In this document: piece by piece, positions 15,743 through 23,344 of the stretch
Layout of the letters: every line of letters starts with the position of its first letter
Position numbering within the stretch: the first letter of the stretch is position 1
Position numbers and translations under genes: made by a program
Notes under the pieces: generated by a model
Database searches by the model: none
Seen by the model: only the letters and a program-made list of their open reading frames with translations
What the model was told of the DNA's origin: nothing
From: an uncultured Ruminococcus sp.
Lineage (GTDB): Bacteria > Bacillota > Clostridia > Oscillospirales > Ruminococcaceae
DNA: 64,000 nt
Assembly (NCBI GenBank): GCA_947629455.1
Contig: CANRDT010000001.1
Coordinates: 1-64,000 of the forward strand
Direction: 5' to 3'

Positions 15743-17740
15743 TCAGCTTATATCCGCCATATCGAGGTAATCGTGACCGTTCTGACTGATAAAATCCTTT
15801 CTGCCCTGAAGATTATCCCCCAGCAGCATATCGAACATATACATGGTATCCTCAACGTTATCGGGATTTATCTTTATGAGCCTGCGCGTTTCGGGATTCA
15901 TGGTAGTAAGCGACATCATATCCGCCTCGTTTTCACCAAGTCCCTTAGAACGCTGTATGGTGAACTTCTTATCTCCGATCTTTTGAAGTATCATATTCTT
16001 TTCGGATTCGTCATAGGCAAAATATTTCTTTTCCTTACCCTTGCCGTCCTTTGAAGTGATCTCAAACAGAGGAGATTCGGCGATATACACATACCCCTTT
16101 TCGATAAGCGTCGGCGTCAGACGGTAGAGCATAGTGAGTATCAGCGTCCTGATCTGGAAACCGTCGTAATCCGCATCGGTGCAGATGACTATTTTGTTCC
16201 ACTTAAGATTCTCTATATTGAACAGCGACAGATCTTTATTGGCTTTTGATCTCACTTCAACTCCGCAGCCCAGCACCTTGATAAGATCGGTGATTATATC
16301 GTTCTTGAAAATTTTGTCGTAATCGGCTTTCAGACAGTTGAGAATCTTGCCTCTTACGGGAATGACCGCCTGAAAATCTGCATTTCTTGCCATTTTGACC
16401 GAGCCGAGAGCCGAATCGCCCTCCACGATGTAAAGCTCTCTTTTTGAGAGATCCTTTGAACGGCAGTCGACAAATTTCTGCACCTGATTGGAAAGATCAA
16501 TAGAACCCGTCAGCTTTTTCGCAATATTGAGCCTTGACTTTTCCGCCTGCTCACGGCTGCGCTTGTTGATAAGCGTCTGCTCGGCGATCTTCACCGCGTC
16601 GTCGGGATTTTCAATAAAATATATCTCCAGCTGATGTTTGAGAAAATCCGTCATACATTCTTTTATGAATTTGTTGGTAATAGCCTTTTTGGTCTGGTTT
16701 GCATATGAAGTCTGGGTAGAGAATGAGCTTGATACAAGCACCAGACATTCCTCAACGTCGGCGAAAGTTATCTGCTTTTCGTTTTTTAGATACTTGCCGT
16801 TGTTTTTCAGATAAGCGTTTATCTGCGAGGTGAACGCCAGCTTCACCGCGTCCTCGGGAGAACCTCCATGCTCTAAGTAGCTTGAATTGTGAAAGTACTC
16901 CAGAGCCTTGACCTTGTTTGAAAAGGTGAACGCCACGTTGAGTTTTACCTTATAATCGTCCTTATCCTCGCGGTCGCGGCCCTTTCTCTCCGCCTGAAAA
17001 TACTGAAATGAGGTCAGATTCTGCCCGTCGGCGATCTCTTCAACATAGTCAAGTATGCCGTTTTCATAACAGAAAACCTCTTCGTCAAAGCTGTTGTTCT
17101 CGCGCTGATACCTGAATACAAATTCGATATTAGGATTTACTACAGCCTGCTTTTTCAGAATATCCTCATAATAGGCGCGTTCTATGGCAATATCCGTAAA
17201 AACATCGAGATCGGGTTTCCAGTGAGTCCGCGTGCCCGTCTTTTTCCGCGTGGTCTCTTCCTTTTTCAGACCTCCGACGTTCTCACCCTTTTCAAAGTGC
17301 AGTTCGTACCTGAATCCGTCACGGTAAACTTCAACGTCCATATATTCCGAGGAATACTGCGTAGCGCACGCGCCCAGACCGTTCAGACCGAGAGAGTACT
17401 CATAATTTTCTCCCGAATTGTTGTTGTACTTGCCGCCTGCGTACAGTTCGCAGTAGACAAGCTCCCAGTTATAGCGTTTTTCCACACTGTTGTAATCTAC
17501 CGGACAGCCCCGTCCGAAATCCTCGACTTCAATACTGTAGTCGTTATATCTGGTGAGGATTATTTTGTTTCCGCTGCCGTTTCTTGCCTCGTCTATCGAG
17601 TTTGACAATATCTCGAATACCGAGTGCTTGCAGCCCTCCAGACCGTCCGAGCCGAATATTACCGCAGGGCGTTTTCTTACCCTGTCTGCGCCTTTGAGAG
17701 AAACTATGGCGTCGTTGTCGTATATCTTTTTCCTTGGCAT
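15743..17740 (-). CDS. type II DNA topoisomerase subunit B (ParE/GyrB-like)
   Basis: ATPase subunit, 665 aa. The GHKL ATP site has Glu43 in FEILSNSIDEA and VEDFGRGCP; the GLNGLGACATQYSS loop replaces the usual GLHGVGAS. The TOPRIM domain shows YIVEGDSALGSVKMARN, IPVRGKILNCLKA and DADYDGFQIRTLILTMLYR, and the C-terminus has RSKGLGENEADMM. Catalytic residues are kept but several signatures are altered: RKRPAVIFGSDGLEG replaces RKRPGMYIG. This marks a diverged lineage. The chosen ATG encodes MPRKKIYDND; GAAAGG lies 13 bases upstream. A longer reading to 17869 lacks a ribosome site. It pairs with the subunit A gene downstream. Confidence 0.88.
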   Translation of the reverse strand: MPRKKIYDNDAIVSLKGADRVRKRPAVIFGSDGLEGCKHSVFEILSNSIDEARNGSGNKIILTRYNDYSIEVEDFGRGCPVDYNSVEKRYNWELVYCELYAGGKYNNNSGENYEYSLGLNGLGACATQYSSEYMDVEVYRDGFRYELHFEKGENVGGLKKEETTRKKTGTRTHWKPDLDVFTDIAIERAYYEDILKKQAVVNPNIEFVFRYQRENNSFDEEVFCYENGILDYVEEIADGQNLTSFQYFQAERKGRDREDKDDYKVKLNVAFTFSNKVKALEYFHNSSYLEHGGSPEDAVKLAFTSQINAYLKNNGKYLKNEKQITFADVEECLVLVSSSFSTQTSYANQTKKAITNKFIKECMTDFLKHQLEIYFIENPDDAVKIAEQTLINKRSREQAEKSRLNIAKKLTGSIDLSNQVQKFVDCRSKDLSKRELYIVEGDSALGSVKMARNADFQAVIPVRGKILNCLKADYDKIFKNDIITDLIKVLGCGVEVRSKANKDLSLFNIENLKWNKIVICTDADYDGFQIRTLILTMLYRLTPTLIEKGYVYIAESPLFEITSKDGKGKEKKYFAYDESEKNMILQKIGDKKFTIQRSKGLGENEADMMSLTTMNPETRRLIKINPDNVEDTMYMFDMLLGDNLQGRKDFISQNGHDYLDMADIS

Positions 17741-17879
17741 TAAAAATACCATTCCTTTCAAGATCGTCGGCGGCATTTTACAAAGACCGCCGCTGTAATT
17801 ACATCGTAAGAGCGAAACGCCGTAAGAAATAATTGCCTGTACGCGCAGGCAAAAGCAGGATAAGCGCATCGCGTATATT

Positions 17880-17914
17880 ATTATATCATAAAAGCGTAAG
17901 CGTTATGATATAAT
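17880..17914. repeat. 12-bp perfect inverted repeat
   Basis: ATTATATCATAA (17880-17891) and TTATGATATAAT (17903-17914) flank an 11-base spacer, AAGCGTAAGCG. Each arm contains a TATAAT/ATTATA, so it could form a hairpin in the topoisomerase leader or act as a DNA-level operator. Confidence 0.85.
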
Positions 17915-17915
17915 T

Positions 17916-17963
17916 GTCCGATACGTCGGGAGCAGACCCATTTGTCTGCGTATCGACGAGGAC
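17916..17963. repeat. compound hairpin with two exclusive pairings
   Basis: GTCC/GGAC ends enclose CGATAC (17919-17924) with GTATCG (17950-17955) and GCAGAC (17932-17937) with GTCTGC (17944-17949), loop CCATTT. CGTCG (17924-17928) can instead pair with CGACG (17954-17958), so two alternative outer stems exist. I do not recognise a known riboswitch class. Confidence 0.65.
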
Positions 17964-17970
17964 ATGAGAA

Positions 17971-18000
17971 TATAATAAAATCATTTATGATTTTATTATA
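17971..18000. repeat. perfect 14-bp inverted repeat over the topoisomerase -10 box
   Basis: TATAATAAAATCAT (17971-17984), TT, ATGATTTTATTATA (17987-18000). The right end is the -10 box of the minus-strand promoter, so a protein bound here would cover the start site of the topoisomerase operon. Confidence 0.9.
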
Positions 18001-18024
18001 TCACATTGTATTTTGCTTTGTCAA
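17995..18024 (-). promoter_or_regulatory. sigma-A promoter of the topoisomerase operon
   Basis: On the - strand a perfect TTGACA (18024-18019), 18-base spacer and perfect TATAAT (18000-17995). The leader to the subunit B start is about 250 bases. Confidence 0.8.
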
Positions 18025-18090
18025 CTTTAAGTGTTAAAAAAACACGGGATCAATTTTTGATTTCCGAAGAAGTCAGAGCGCGGCGCTTTT

Positions 18091-18125
18091 AGAAGTAAGA
18101 GATAAGAGGTAAGAAGTAAGAGGTA
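18091..18125. repeat. five tandem 7-bp repeats
   Basis: Units AGAAGTA, AGAGATA, AGAGGTA, AGAAGTA and AGAGGTA lie head to tail, a purine-rich array on the + strand, about 50 bases before the promoter of the zinc-ribbon gene. Copy number may vary between strains. Confidence 0.9.
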
Positions 18126-18174
18126 AGACAAGGAGCGCCTGCGGCGCATATTTTAAAATATTATTACGCGCAGT

Positions 18175-18203
18175 TTGACTTTTAGAAATGTGTGTGATAT
18201 AAT
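18175..18203 (+). promoter_or_regulatory. sigma-A promoter for the zinc-ribbon gene
   Basis: TTGACT (18175-18180), 17-base spacer, perfect TATAAT (18198-18203); the gene starts 39 bases later. Confidence 0.82.
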
Positions 18204-18242
18204 TATATAAGACTAAAATTGACCGAAAGCGAGGGAGTTTTT

Positions 18243-19046
18243 ATGCAGTGTCCGAAATGCGGCAAGCATATCGGTGAAAAGGACGCGGTGTGCCGCAACT
18301 GCGGCGTTATCCTGAAAAAGGAAGAACCAAAGAAAAAACTGCTCCCCGATATTTTTCACCGCGAAAAGAACGACGATAATTTGTATCTCACGGATCGCGA
18401 GGCAGCCGTATCCTCAAAAAAGAAGATCTCCGAGAGCAGACTTAAACTCGTCTTTGTAATTGCCGCCGCTCTGATCGTCGCCGCGCTTATCTGGATACTT
18501 GCAGTACAGATCACTTCCGGCAAGGGCGAAAAAGCCGCAGCCAGAACGGCAGAGTTCATCGGCAGTTCGCTCAGTTCGGCAGAGGACGAGCTTGACATTC
18601 ATTTCCGCGACAATTCAACCTTCTCGATCATCAACAATGCCGCCGTTTTCGATTATATATATGAATCGGACGACAAGGTGCAGATAGACGGCGCGGCATA
18701 CCCCGAATGGACGGTCACTGTCATGAAAAGCCCCTCCGATTATATCGAAACGGTGGAATATACCGCTTACACCGTCCTGAAAAAAGACAGCCGCGGAAAA
18801 AAGACGGACGAACGCATAAGCCTTGACAAATTCAACAAGGGCGATAAATTCAGCGCGGTCAGGGAAGATATAGACCTCGATCCCTACAGGATAACCTATG
18901 CCGCAGGCACGGTAAGCTATCATTATCTGTATCACTATACCGATCCGGCAGGAGATTCAAGATGTACCGAGCTTATCGCGGTATTTGACGATAATAATAA
19001 ATATCTGTATTACACTTCCGTCGATATTTATCCGCAGTTTATCTGA
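18243..19046 (+). CDS. zinc-ribbon single-pass membrane protein
   Basis: A 267-aa protein of unknown function. An N-terminal zinc ribbon has CPKC (Cys3, Cys6) and CRNC (Cys17, Cys20), followed by a lysine-rich linker, one transmembrane segment at about 73-93 (LVFVIAAALIVAALIWILAV) and an extracytoplasmic C-terminal domain of about 165 residues. The first 25 residues suit a cytosolic zinc finger. The ATG at 18243 has GAGGGAG upstream; a TTG 24 bases earlier is less likely. The neighbour downstream also starts with a zinc-ribbon-like CxxC pair and has one TM segment, so the two may work together; this is inference. Confidence 0.75.
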   Translation: MQCPKCGKHIGEKDAVCRNCGVILKKEEPKKKLLPDIFHREKNDDNLYLTDREAAVSSKKKISESRLKLVFVIAAALIVAALIWILAVQITSGKGEKAAARTAEFIGSSLSSAEDELDIHFRDNSTFSIINNAAVFDYIYESDDKVQIDGAAYPEWTVTVMKSPSDYIETVEYTAYTVLKKDSRGKKTDERISLDKFNKGDKFSAVREDIDLDPYRITYAAGTVSYHYLYHYTDPAGDSRCTELIAVFDDNNKYLYYTSVDIYPQFI

Positions 19047-19083
19047 AATTATGTAATTTTTCCTACAGCCGAGGCGGCAAAGT

Positions 19084-19123
19084 TGTTACAAAAAGAATAC
19101 AAATTGTTGCACAAAGCATACAG
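19084..19123 (+). repeat. direct repeat, 21-bp period, upstream of the pseudokinase promoter
   Basis: TTGTTACAAAAAGAATACA (19084-19102) and TTGTTGCACAAAGCATACA (19105-19123) match at 16 of 19 positions and are spaced by two helical turns. They end 15 bases before the -35 box, a usual position for an activator site. Confidence 0.7.
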
Positions 19124-19138
19124 TTTTTGTGTAATTCT

Positions 19139-19167
19139 TGACTTACGGGCGATTAACTGATATTATA
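19139..19167 (+). promoter_or_regulatory. sigma-A promoter for the PASTA pseudokinase
   Basis: TTGACT (19139-19144), 17-base spacer, TATTAT (19162-19167). A leader of about 85 bases follows, with AAAGGAGG at 19221-19228. Confidence 0.75.
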
Positions 19168-19257
19168 TATTAGGTTATTGTTGTTTTATCATCGGGTATG
19201 CCCGGTTATATATTTACCTGAAAGGAGGAGCCGCTCCCGACGGAGTTAGGCTTGCAT

Positions 19258-21150
19258 ATGGATACAAATGTTAATCTTTGCATGGGTTGTATGAACGAGC
19301 TTGAACCGGACGGCTCATGCAGCTATTGCAGCTATACCGACGATATGCCGCACCTTCAGTCATATCTTGCGCCGAGAACGGTGCTTGACGACAGATACAT
19401 AGTCGGAAAAATGCTTTCCTATAACGGTGAAGGAGCGTCGTATATCTGTTATGATATGATCGGCAAGACAAAAGCGGTCGTCAGAGAGTATATGCCGGAA
19501 AATCTCTGCGAGAGGGATAAGGAAACGCAGGATCTGCTGGTAAATCCCGACTGCCTTGCGAAGTATAAGACTTTTATGTCGGAATTTGCCGATATGAATA
19601 AAACGCTTTCGCGTATGCGGAATCTTTCACATATAACTACCGCTATGGATATGTTCTCGGCACATAATACGACTTATGTAGTCCTCGAATATGTCGAAGG
19701 CGTTTCACTGAAAAAGTTTTTGCAGTCTAATACGGGATTCCTTTCGTGGAATCAGGTGAAAAAACTTTTTATGCCGTTTTTCACCACGCTCAGTATCATT
19801 CATAACGCCGGCATTATCCACAGAGGTATTTCGCCTGAAAATATCATTGTCACCACGGAGGGCGAACTCAAGCTGACGGGATTTTGCATAAGCTCGATAA
19901 GAACTTCAAATACGGGGCTTTCTCCCGAGTTTTATTCGGGATATACCGCGCCCGAGCAGTACTCCTCTCTGGAGTATCAGGGACCGTGGACAGATGTCTA
20001 CGCGGTCGCGGCGCTGCTGTACCGCATACTGACGGGAACTATCCCTCCCGATGCAAATACGAGACTCTATAACGATACTCTTATTCCTGCATCAAGACTG
20101 AATCCTGCCGTTCCGCCTCACGTTTCAAAAGTCATTTCCGCCGCTATGATGGTAAGAGGAAATGACAGGATACGCACCGTTGACGAACTGGTAACGCAGC
20201 TGTTTGAAAAGCACAGTCAGATGAACCACCGCAAGGGTGCGACTCAGACTATACCTATCCAACGGGAGCAGGAGCATAAAAGACCGCCGCAGAAGACCAA
20301 TTCTTCTTCTCAGAACAGGAACGCCGCTGCAAATAAACAGAAGAAAAAGTCAAATTCCAAAAACGCTCAAAAGAGCAACAAGGCGACTGTTTTCCTCGGA
20401 ATTATGCTGCTGATACTTTTCCTCGGGCTCGGAATATTCCTGCTTTATGAACTGCTCGCTGCTCCGGCGTCGGAGGAGGGCGGCGAATCATCGTCATCTT
20501 TCGTATTTTCCGATACTGACAGCGAGGAGGTATCCGCTGCGGGCGATTCAAGCGAAGAGCAGATCATAACGGTAGAGTCACAGAGCGAGGAAGACCCTTA
20601 CGGTGTTGGCTCGATAATGCCCAACGTGGTCGGATACCGCTATGAGACCGTCTATAATCAGCTGAAAAACGACTTTAATATTCGAGCGGATTATTTCTAT
20701 TCCGATTCCGAAGAACGAGGTATCATTACCGAGCAAAGTATTCCGGAGGGTACCGAGTACGATCCTGCCAGAATGAACGAGCTTGTGCTTAAGGTCTGCA
20801 AGGGTACGGAAAACGTTCCCGTTCCGGATTACAGGGGACTTTCACAGAAAGATTATCTGCTAAGACTGGACGAGCTGGATATAAAGTACCAGACGGTCAC
20901 GGTCTATACGGGCAGCGTGCCTATCGGATATGTCGTTTCGACAAGTATCGACGTCGGATATAACATTAACGTCAAGGACGGCGAAATACTTACCGTCAGA
21001 GTTTCCGCAGGTCTGCCGCAGACAAGCAGCTCGGAGAGCGACGCTCCGTCATCGTCGGCGGCGGAAGAGTCGGGCGCGTCCTCCTCTGCAGAACAGCCGC
21101 AGGAGGAAAGCTCAGCCGCGTCTGACGATACGCAGAGCGTTTCCGAATGA
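19258..21150 (+). CDS. zinc-ribbon, pseudokinase and PASTA membrane protein
   Basis: A 630-aa protein laid out like a PASTA Ser/Thr kinase. It has a Cys8/Cys11/Cys21/Cys24 zinc knuckle, a kinase fold (about 43-318), a basic Asn/Lys-rich linker, one TM segment (about 376-400), two extracellular PASTA repeats (about 453-516 and 518-586) and a Ser/Glu-rich tail. Catalytic signatures are lost: the VAIK lysine is Arg77 (AVVREYMP), HRD reads HRG with Gly190 for the catalytic Asp, and DFG reads GFC (208-210). The APE motif (231-233) and the F-helix region DVYAVAALLYRILTG are intact. It probably senses wall fragments and signals by binding rather than phosphorylation. TTG at 19252 is an alternative start, with GGAG six bases upstream of it; ATG at 19258 has 12. 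Confidence 0.88.
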   Translation: MDTNVNLCMGCMNELEPDGSCSYCSYTDDMPHLQSYLAPRTVLDDRYIVGKMLSYNGEGASYICYDMIGKTKAVVREYMPENLCERDKETQDLLVNPDCLAKYKTFMSEFADMNKTLSRMRNLSHITTAMDMFSAHNTTYVVLEYVEGVSLKKFLQSNTGFLSWNQVKKLFMPFFTTLSIIHNAGIIHRGISPENIIVTTEGELKLTGFCISSIRTSNTGLSPEFYSGYTAPEQYSSLEYQGPWTDVYAVAALLYRILTGTIPPDANTRLYNDTLIPASRLNPAVPPHVSKVISAAMMVRGNDRIRTVDELVTQLFEKHSQMNHRKGATQTIPIQREQEHKRPPQKTNSSSQNRNAAANKQKKKSNSKNAQKSNKATVFLGIMLLILFLGLGIFLLYELLAAPASEEGGESSSSFVFSDTDSEEVSAAGDSSEEQIITVESQSEEDPYGVGSIMPNVVGYRYETVYNQLKNDFNIRADYFYSDSEERGIITEQSIPEGTEYDPARMNELVLKVCKGTENVPVPDYRGLSQKDYLLRLDELDIKYQTVTVYTGSVPIGYVVSTSIDVGYNINVKDGEILTVRVSAGLPQTSSSESDAPSSSAAEESGASSSAEQPQEESSAASDDTQSVSE

Positions 21151-21187
21151 GCAACTTTAACAATTTGTTAATATATAACGCTTACCC

Positions 21188-21216
21188 TTGACAATGTCAG
21201 GGGTTTGTGTTATGAT
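21188..21216 (+). promoter_or_regulatory. sigma-A promoter for pfkA
   Basis: A perfect TTGACA (21188-21193), 17-base spacer, TATGAT (21211-21216). The leader of about 165 bases before pfkA has no structure I recognise. Confidence 0.82.
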
Positions 21217-21385
21217 ATATGTATTAAACTCTGATGTAAATTTTACAGAAAACCTTGTAAAGATCATATACCCGACTTTTTTTGCGGCTTTCTGCGCATT
21301 TTGCTTTCGGGTTTAAATTCAGGGTTTTATGTATATCTTACCGGAATATAATTATGGGTTTCCATAAATATTGGAGGAATTTTGT

Positions 21386-22348
21386 ATGGCTAAGAAAATC
21401 GGTGTACTTACCAGCGGAGGCGACGCTCCCGGAATGAACGCTGCAGTTCGTGCAGTTACCAGAGCCGCGCTCCAGAAAGGCATGCAGGTCGTCGGCATAC
21501 GCAGGGGCTATGTGGGACTTCTCGGCGGAGATGTCGTAGAGATGAACGCAAGAACCGTTTCCGGCATAATCCAGAGGGGCGGTACCTGCCTTTATACCGC
21601 AAGATGTCCTGAATTTCGCAGCATTGAGGGAGTAAAGAAGGGCGTTGAAAGGTGTAAAGAAATGGGACTTGACGGCATTGTCGTCATCGGCGGCGACGGA
21701 TCGTTCCGCGGCGCAGGCGATCTTTCATCACTCGGTATCCCGTGCATAGGTATTCCTGGAACTATCGACAACGATATTCAGTGTACCGAGTACACGATCG
21801 GATATGATACCGCAATGAATACCGCTATGGAAATGATAGACAAGCTGCGCGATACGGCACAGTCCCACGATAGATGTTCCGTAGTTGAGGTAATGGGAAG
21901 AAAAGCCGGATACATAGCTATCAACGTCGGCATTGCGACGGGCGCGGAGGCTGTTATCACTCTTGAAAGAGATTATGACCTCGACAAGATCGCCGCAAGT
22001 ATGCTCGCTACCAAGAAGAGCGGTAAGACTCATTTTATTGTAATCGTTGCCGAAGGTGTCGGACAGACTGAAGTCATCGCACGCGAGCTTCAGGAAAAGA
22101 CCGGTATCGAGTCAAGAGTAACTATCCTCGGTCACGTTCAGAGGGGCGGTTCGCCTACCCTGCGCGACAGAGTTATCGCTACCGAAATGGGTTATCACGC
22201 CGTTGAACTGCTCGAGCAGGGAATCGGCAACCGTATAGTCGGTCTTAAAGACGGTAAAGTATATGACATTGACATTCAGGAAGGTCTTGCAATGAAAAAG
22301 CCTTTCCTCGATGACAGATACGATATTTTCTATAAGACTGCATACTGA
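21386..22348 (+). CDS. pfkA: ATP-dependent 6-phosphofructokinase
   Basis: Phosphorylates fructose 6-phosphate to fructose 1,6-bisphosphate, the committed step of glycolysis, in the cytosol. The 320 aa is the standard bacterial group A length. Motifs seen: LTSGGDAPGMNAAVR (ATP site), GGDGSFRGA with glycine at the position that selects ATP over pyrophosphate, PGTIDND with the catalytic Asp pair, EVMGRKAGYIA, and GHVQRGGSPT. The ATG at 21386 has GGAGG 8 bases upstream; TTG at 21371 overlaps it. The gene is monocistronic or reads into the THF riboswitch. pyk is not adjacent, unlike many Firmicutes. Confidence 0.97.
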   Translation: MAKKIGVLTSGGDAPGMNAAVRAVTRAALQKGMQVVGIRRGYVGLLGGDVVEMNARTVSGIIQRGGTCLYTARCPEFRSIEGVKKGVERCKEMGLDGIVVIGGDGSFRGAGDLSSLGIPCIGIPGTIDNDIQCTEYTIGYDTAMNTAMEMIDKLRDTAQSHDRCSVVEVMGRKAGYIAINVGIATGAEAVITLERDYDLDKIAASMLATKKSGKTHFIVIVAEGVGQTEVIARELQEKTGIESRVTILGHVQRGGSPTLRDRVIATEMGYHAVELLEQGIGNRIVGLKDGKVYDIDIQEGLAMKKPFLDDRYDIFYKTAY

Positions 22349-22396
22349 TCTATGGATATACTGCCGTCCGTAAATTCCGATACGGGCGGTATGCAT

Positions 22397-22520
22397 ATTA
22401 CAGAGTAGGAATGTGCGCGTTAAGTGCCTGAAGGACGGGGAGTTGCCGTCAGGACGAAAAGGGTCGGCTCACGCTTAGCCCTTGCGGTGCAGATTCCGCA
22501 TCCCGCTGAATGTGTAATTC
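22397..22520 (+). ncRNA. tetrahydrofolate (THF) riboswitch
   Basis: The conserved core matches the THF-I class: GAGTAGG near 22403, CGCGTTAAGTG (22416-22426), and GCGGTGCAGATTCCGCATCC (22485-22504). ATTACA (about 22397-22402) can pair with TGTAAT downstream (22511-22518) as P1. It precedes a FolT-type transporter gene, the usual target of this class. The region to the gene contains a CCGGAC/GTCCGG hairpin (22586-22599) and a CTCCT (22562-22566) that could pair with the AGGAG ribosome site; translation control is therefore possible, but this part is inference. Confidence 0.85.
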
Positions 22521-22627
22521 GGATTCTTCTGAAACGATCAAAAAACCAACGATCTGACGATCTCCTGATTATGCACAGCAAGTTACCGGACTTGTCCGGA
22601 CGCTCGACATAAAGAGGAGGTTGAATT

Positions 22628-23239
22628 ATGAAGAGCTTTACCGAAATGTTTTCAGATTCCGCAAAGGAGCTGAAAAAGATCACCACAATTACCGTTGCCG
22701 GTATGCTTATGGCGCTTTCGATAGTCCTGCGCGCGGGACTTGCGCTTAATTTTACCGAGGATCTGAGGATAACCTTTGATTTTCTCGGAATAATGGCTAT
22801 CGCCGCTTTTTACGGTCCGGTGGTGAGTATGATCTCCTATATCGGAGTTGACGTTATAGGATATATCCTTGACGGCTATAAGGCAAGGGATTACAATTTC
22901 GCCCTGCTTGCGGTCAAGGTCATTATCGCGCTGATTTACGGGGTATGTCTTTACCGCAGAGCAACCGGCAGATCGCTTGTCGTGTGGTCGATCATCTCGC
23001 GTGTGATCGTCGTGCTGCTTTGCAACATCTGCCTTAATTCCTGCGTGCTGTATTTTACATATGTAAACGACAGATTCCCGTTTATGTCAGGCTCGGAGTG
23101 GAGCGCGTTTTTCACATGGCTTACTCCGAGAATCATCAAGAATATGGTTATGCTGCCTGTGGAGGCGGTAATGCTTGCGGTCTTTATGCCTGCGGTGAGC
23201 GAGGCGTATAAGCGCGTCTTCCGCAGAAAGACGGCATAA
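22628..23239 (+). CDS. folT: folate ECF transporter substrate-binding subunit
   Basis: A 203-aa integral membrane S component of an energy-coupling factor transporter with about six hydrophobic segments. The N-terminal helix ends in MLMALSIVLRAG, the region where S components dock to the T subunit (AxxxA-type). The FGIMAIAAFYGPVV-like segment and position after a THF riboswitch point to folate uptake. It has no ATPase or T component nearby and would use a shared ECF module encoded elsewhere. The ATG at 22628 follows AGGAGG by 7 bases. Family assignment is strong, and folate specificity rests mainly on the riboswitch. Confidence 0.85.
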   Translation: MKSFTEMFSDSAKELKKITTITVAGMLMALSIVLRAGLALNFTEDLRITFDFLGIMAIAAFYGPVVSMISYIGVDVIGYILDGYKARDYNFALLAVKVIIALIYGVCLYRRATGRSLVVWSIISRVIVVLLCNICLNSCVLYFTYVNDRFPFMSGSEWSAFFTWLTPRIIKNMVMLPVEAVMLAVFMPAVSEAYKRVFRRKTA

Positions 23240-23270
23240 CGCGTAAAAAGTAAAAAATATACAAAAATAC

Positions 23271-23299
23271 TTGCTTTATTGTGCAGAATGTTGTATAAT
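23271..23299 (+). promoter_or_regulatory. sigma-A promoter for proC
   Basis: TTGCTT (23271-23276), 17-base spacer, perfect TATAAT (23294-23299); proC starts 46 bases later. Confidence 0.78.
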
Positions 23300-23344
23300 A
23301 TCAGTAAGTATTTTTTGTAGTATAAGAAAAAGAGGTCTGGTAAT

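Larger units (their letters stand above)
17741..18242. other. 500-bp divergent intergenic region rich in inverted repeats
   Basis: This region holds the 5' leader of the topoisomerase operon (-) and the promoter of the zinc-ribbon gene (+). From left: hairpin GCCTG/CAGGC at 17835-17850; a 12-bp inverted repeat at 17880-17914; a compound GC-rich hairpin at 17916-17963; a perfect 14-bp inverted repeat at 17971-18000 that overlaps a -10 box; heptamer repeats at 18091-18125; and a GCGCC/GGCGC hairpin at 18135-18147. No coding sequence is evident. Confidence 0.7.

Noticed and set aside
17916-17963. Compound hairpin considered as a purine, guanidine or preQ1 riboswitch
   Set aside because: None of the conserved core sequences of those classes could be matched, so it is reported only as an inverted repeat.
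18091-18125. Short tandem repeats considered as a CRISPR or VNTR-like CRISPR remnant
   Set aside because: Units are only 7 bp with no spacers, and no cas genes are nearby.
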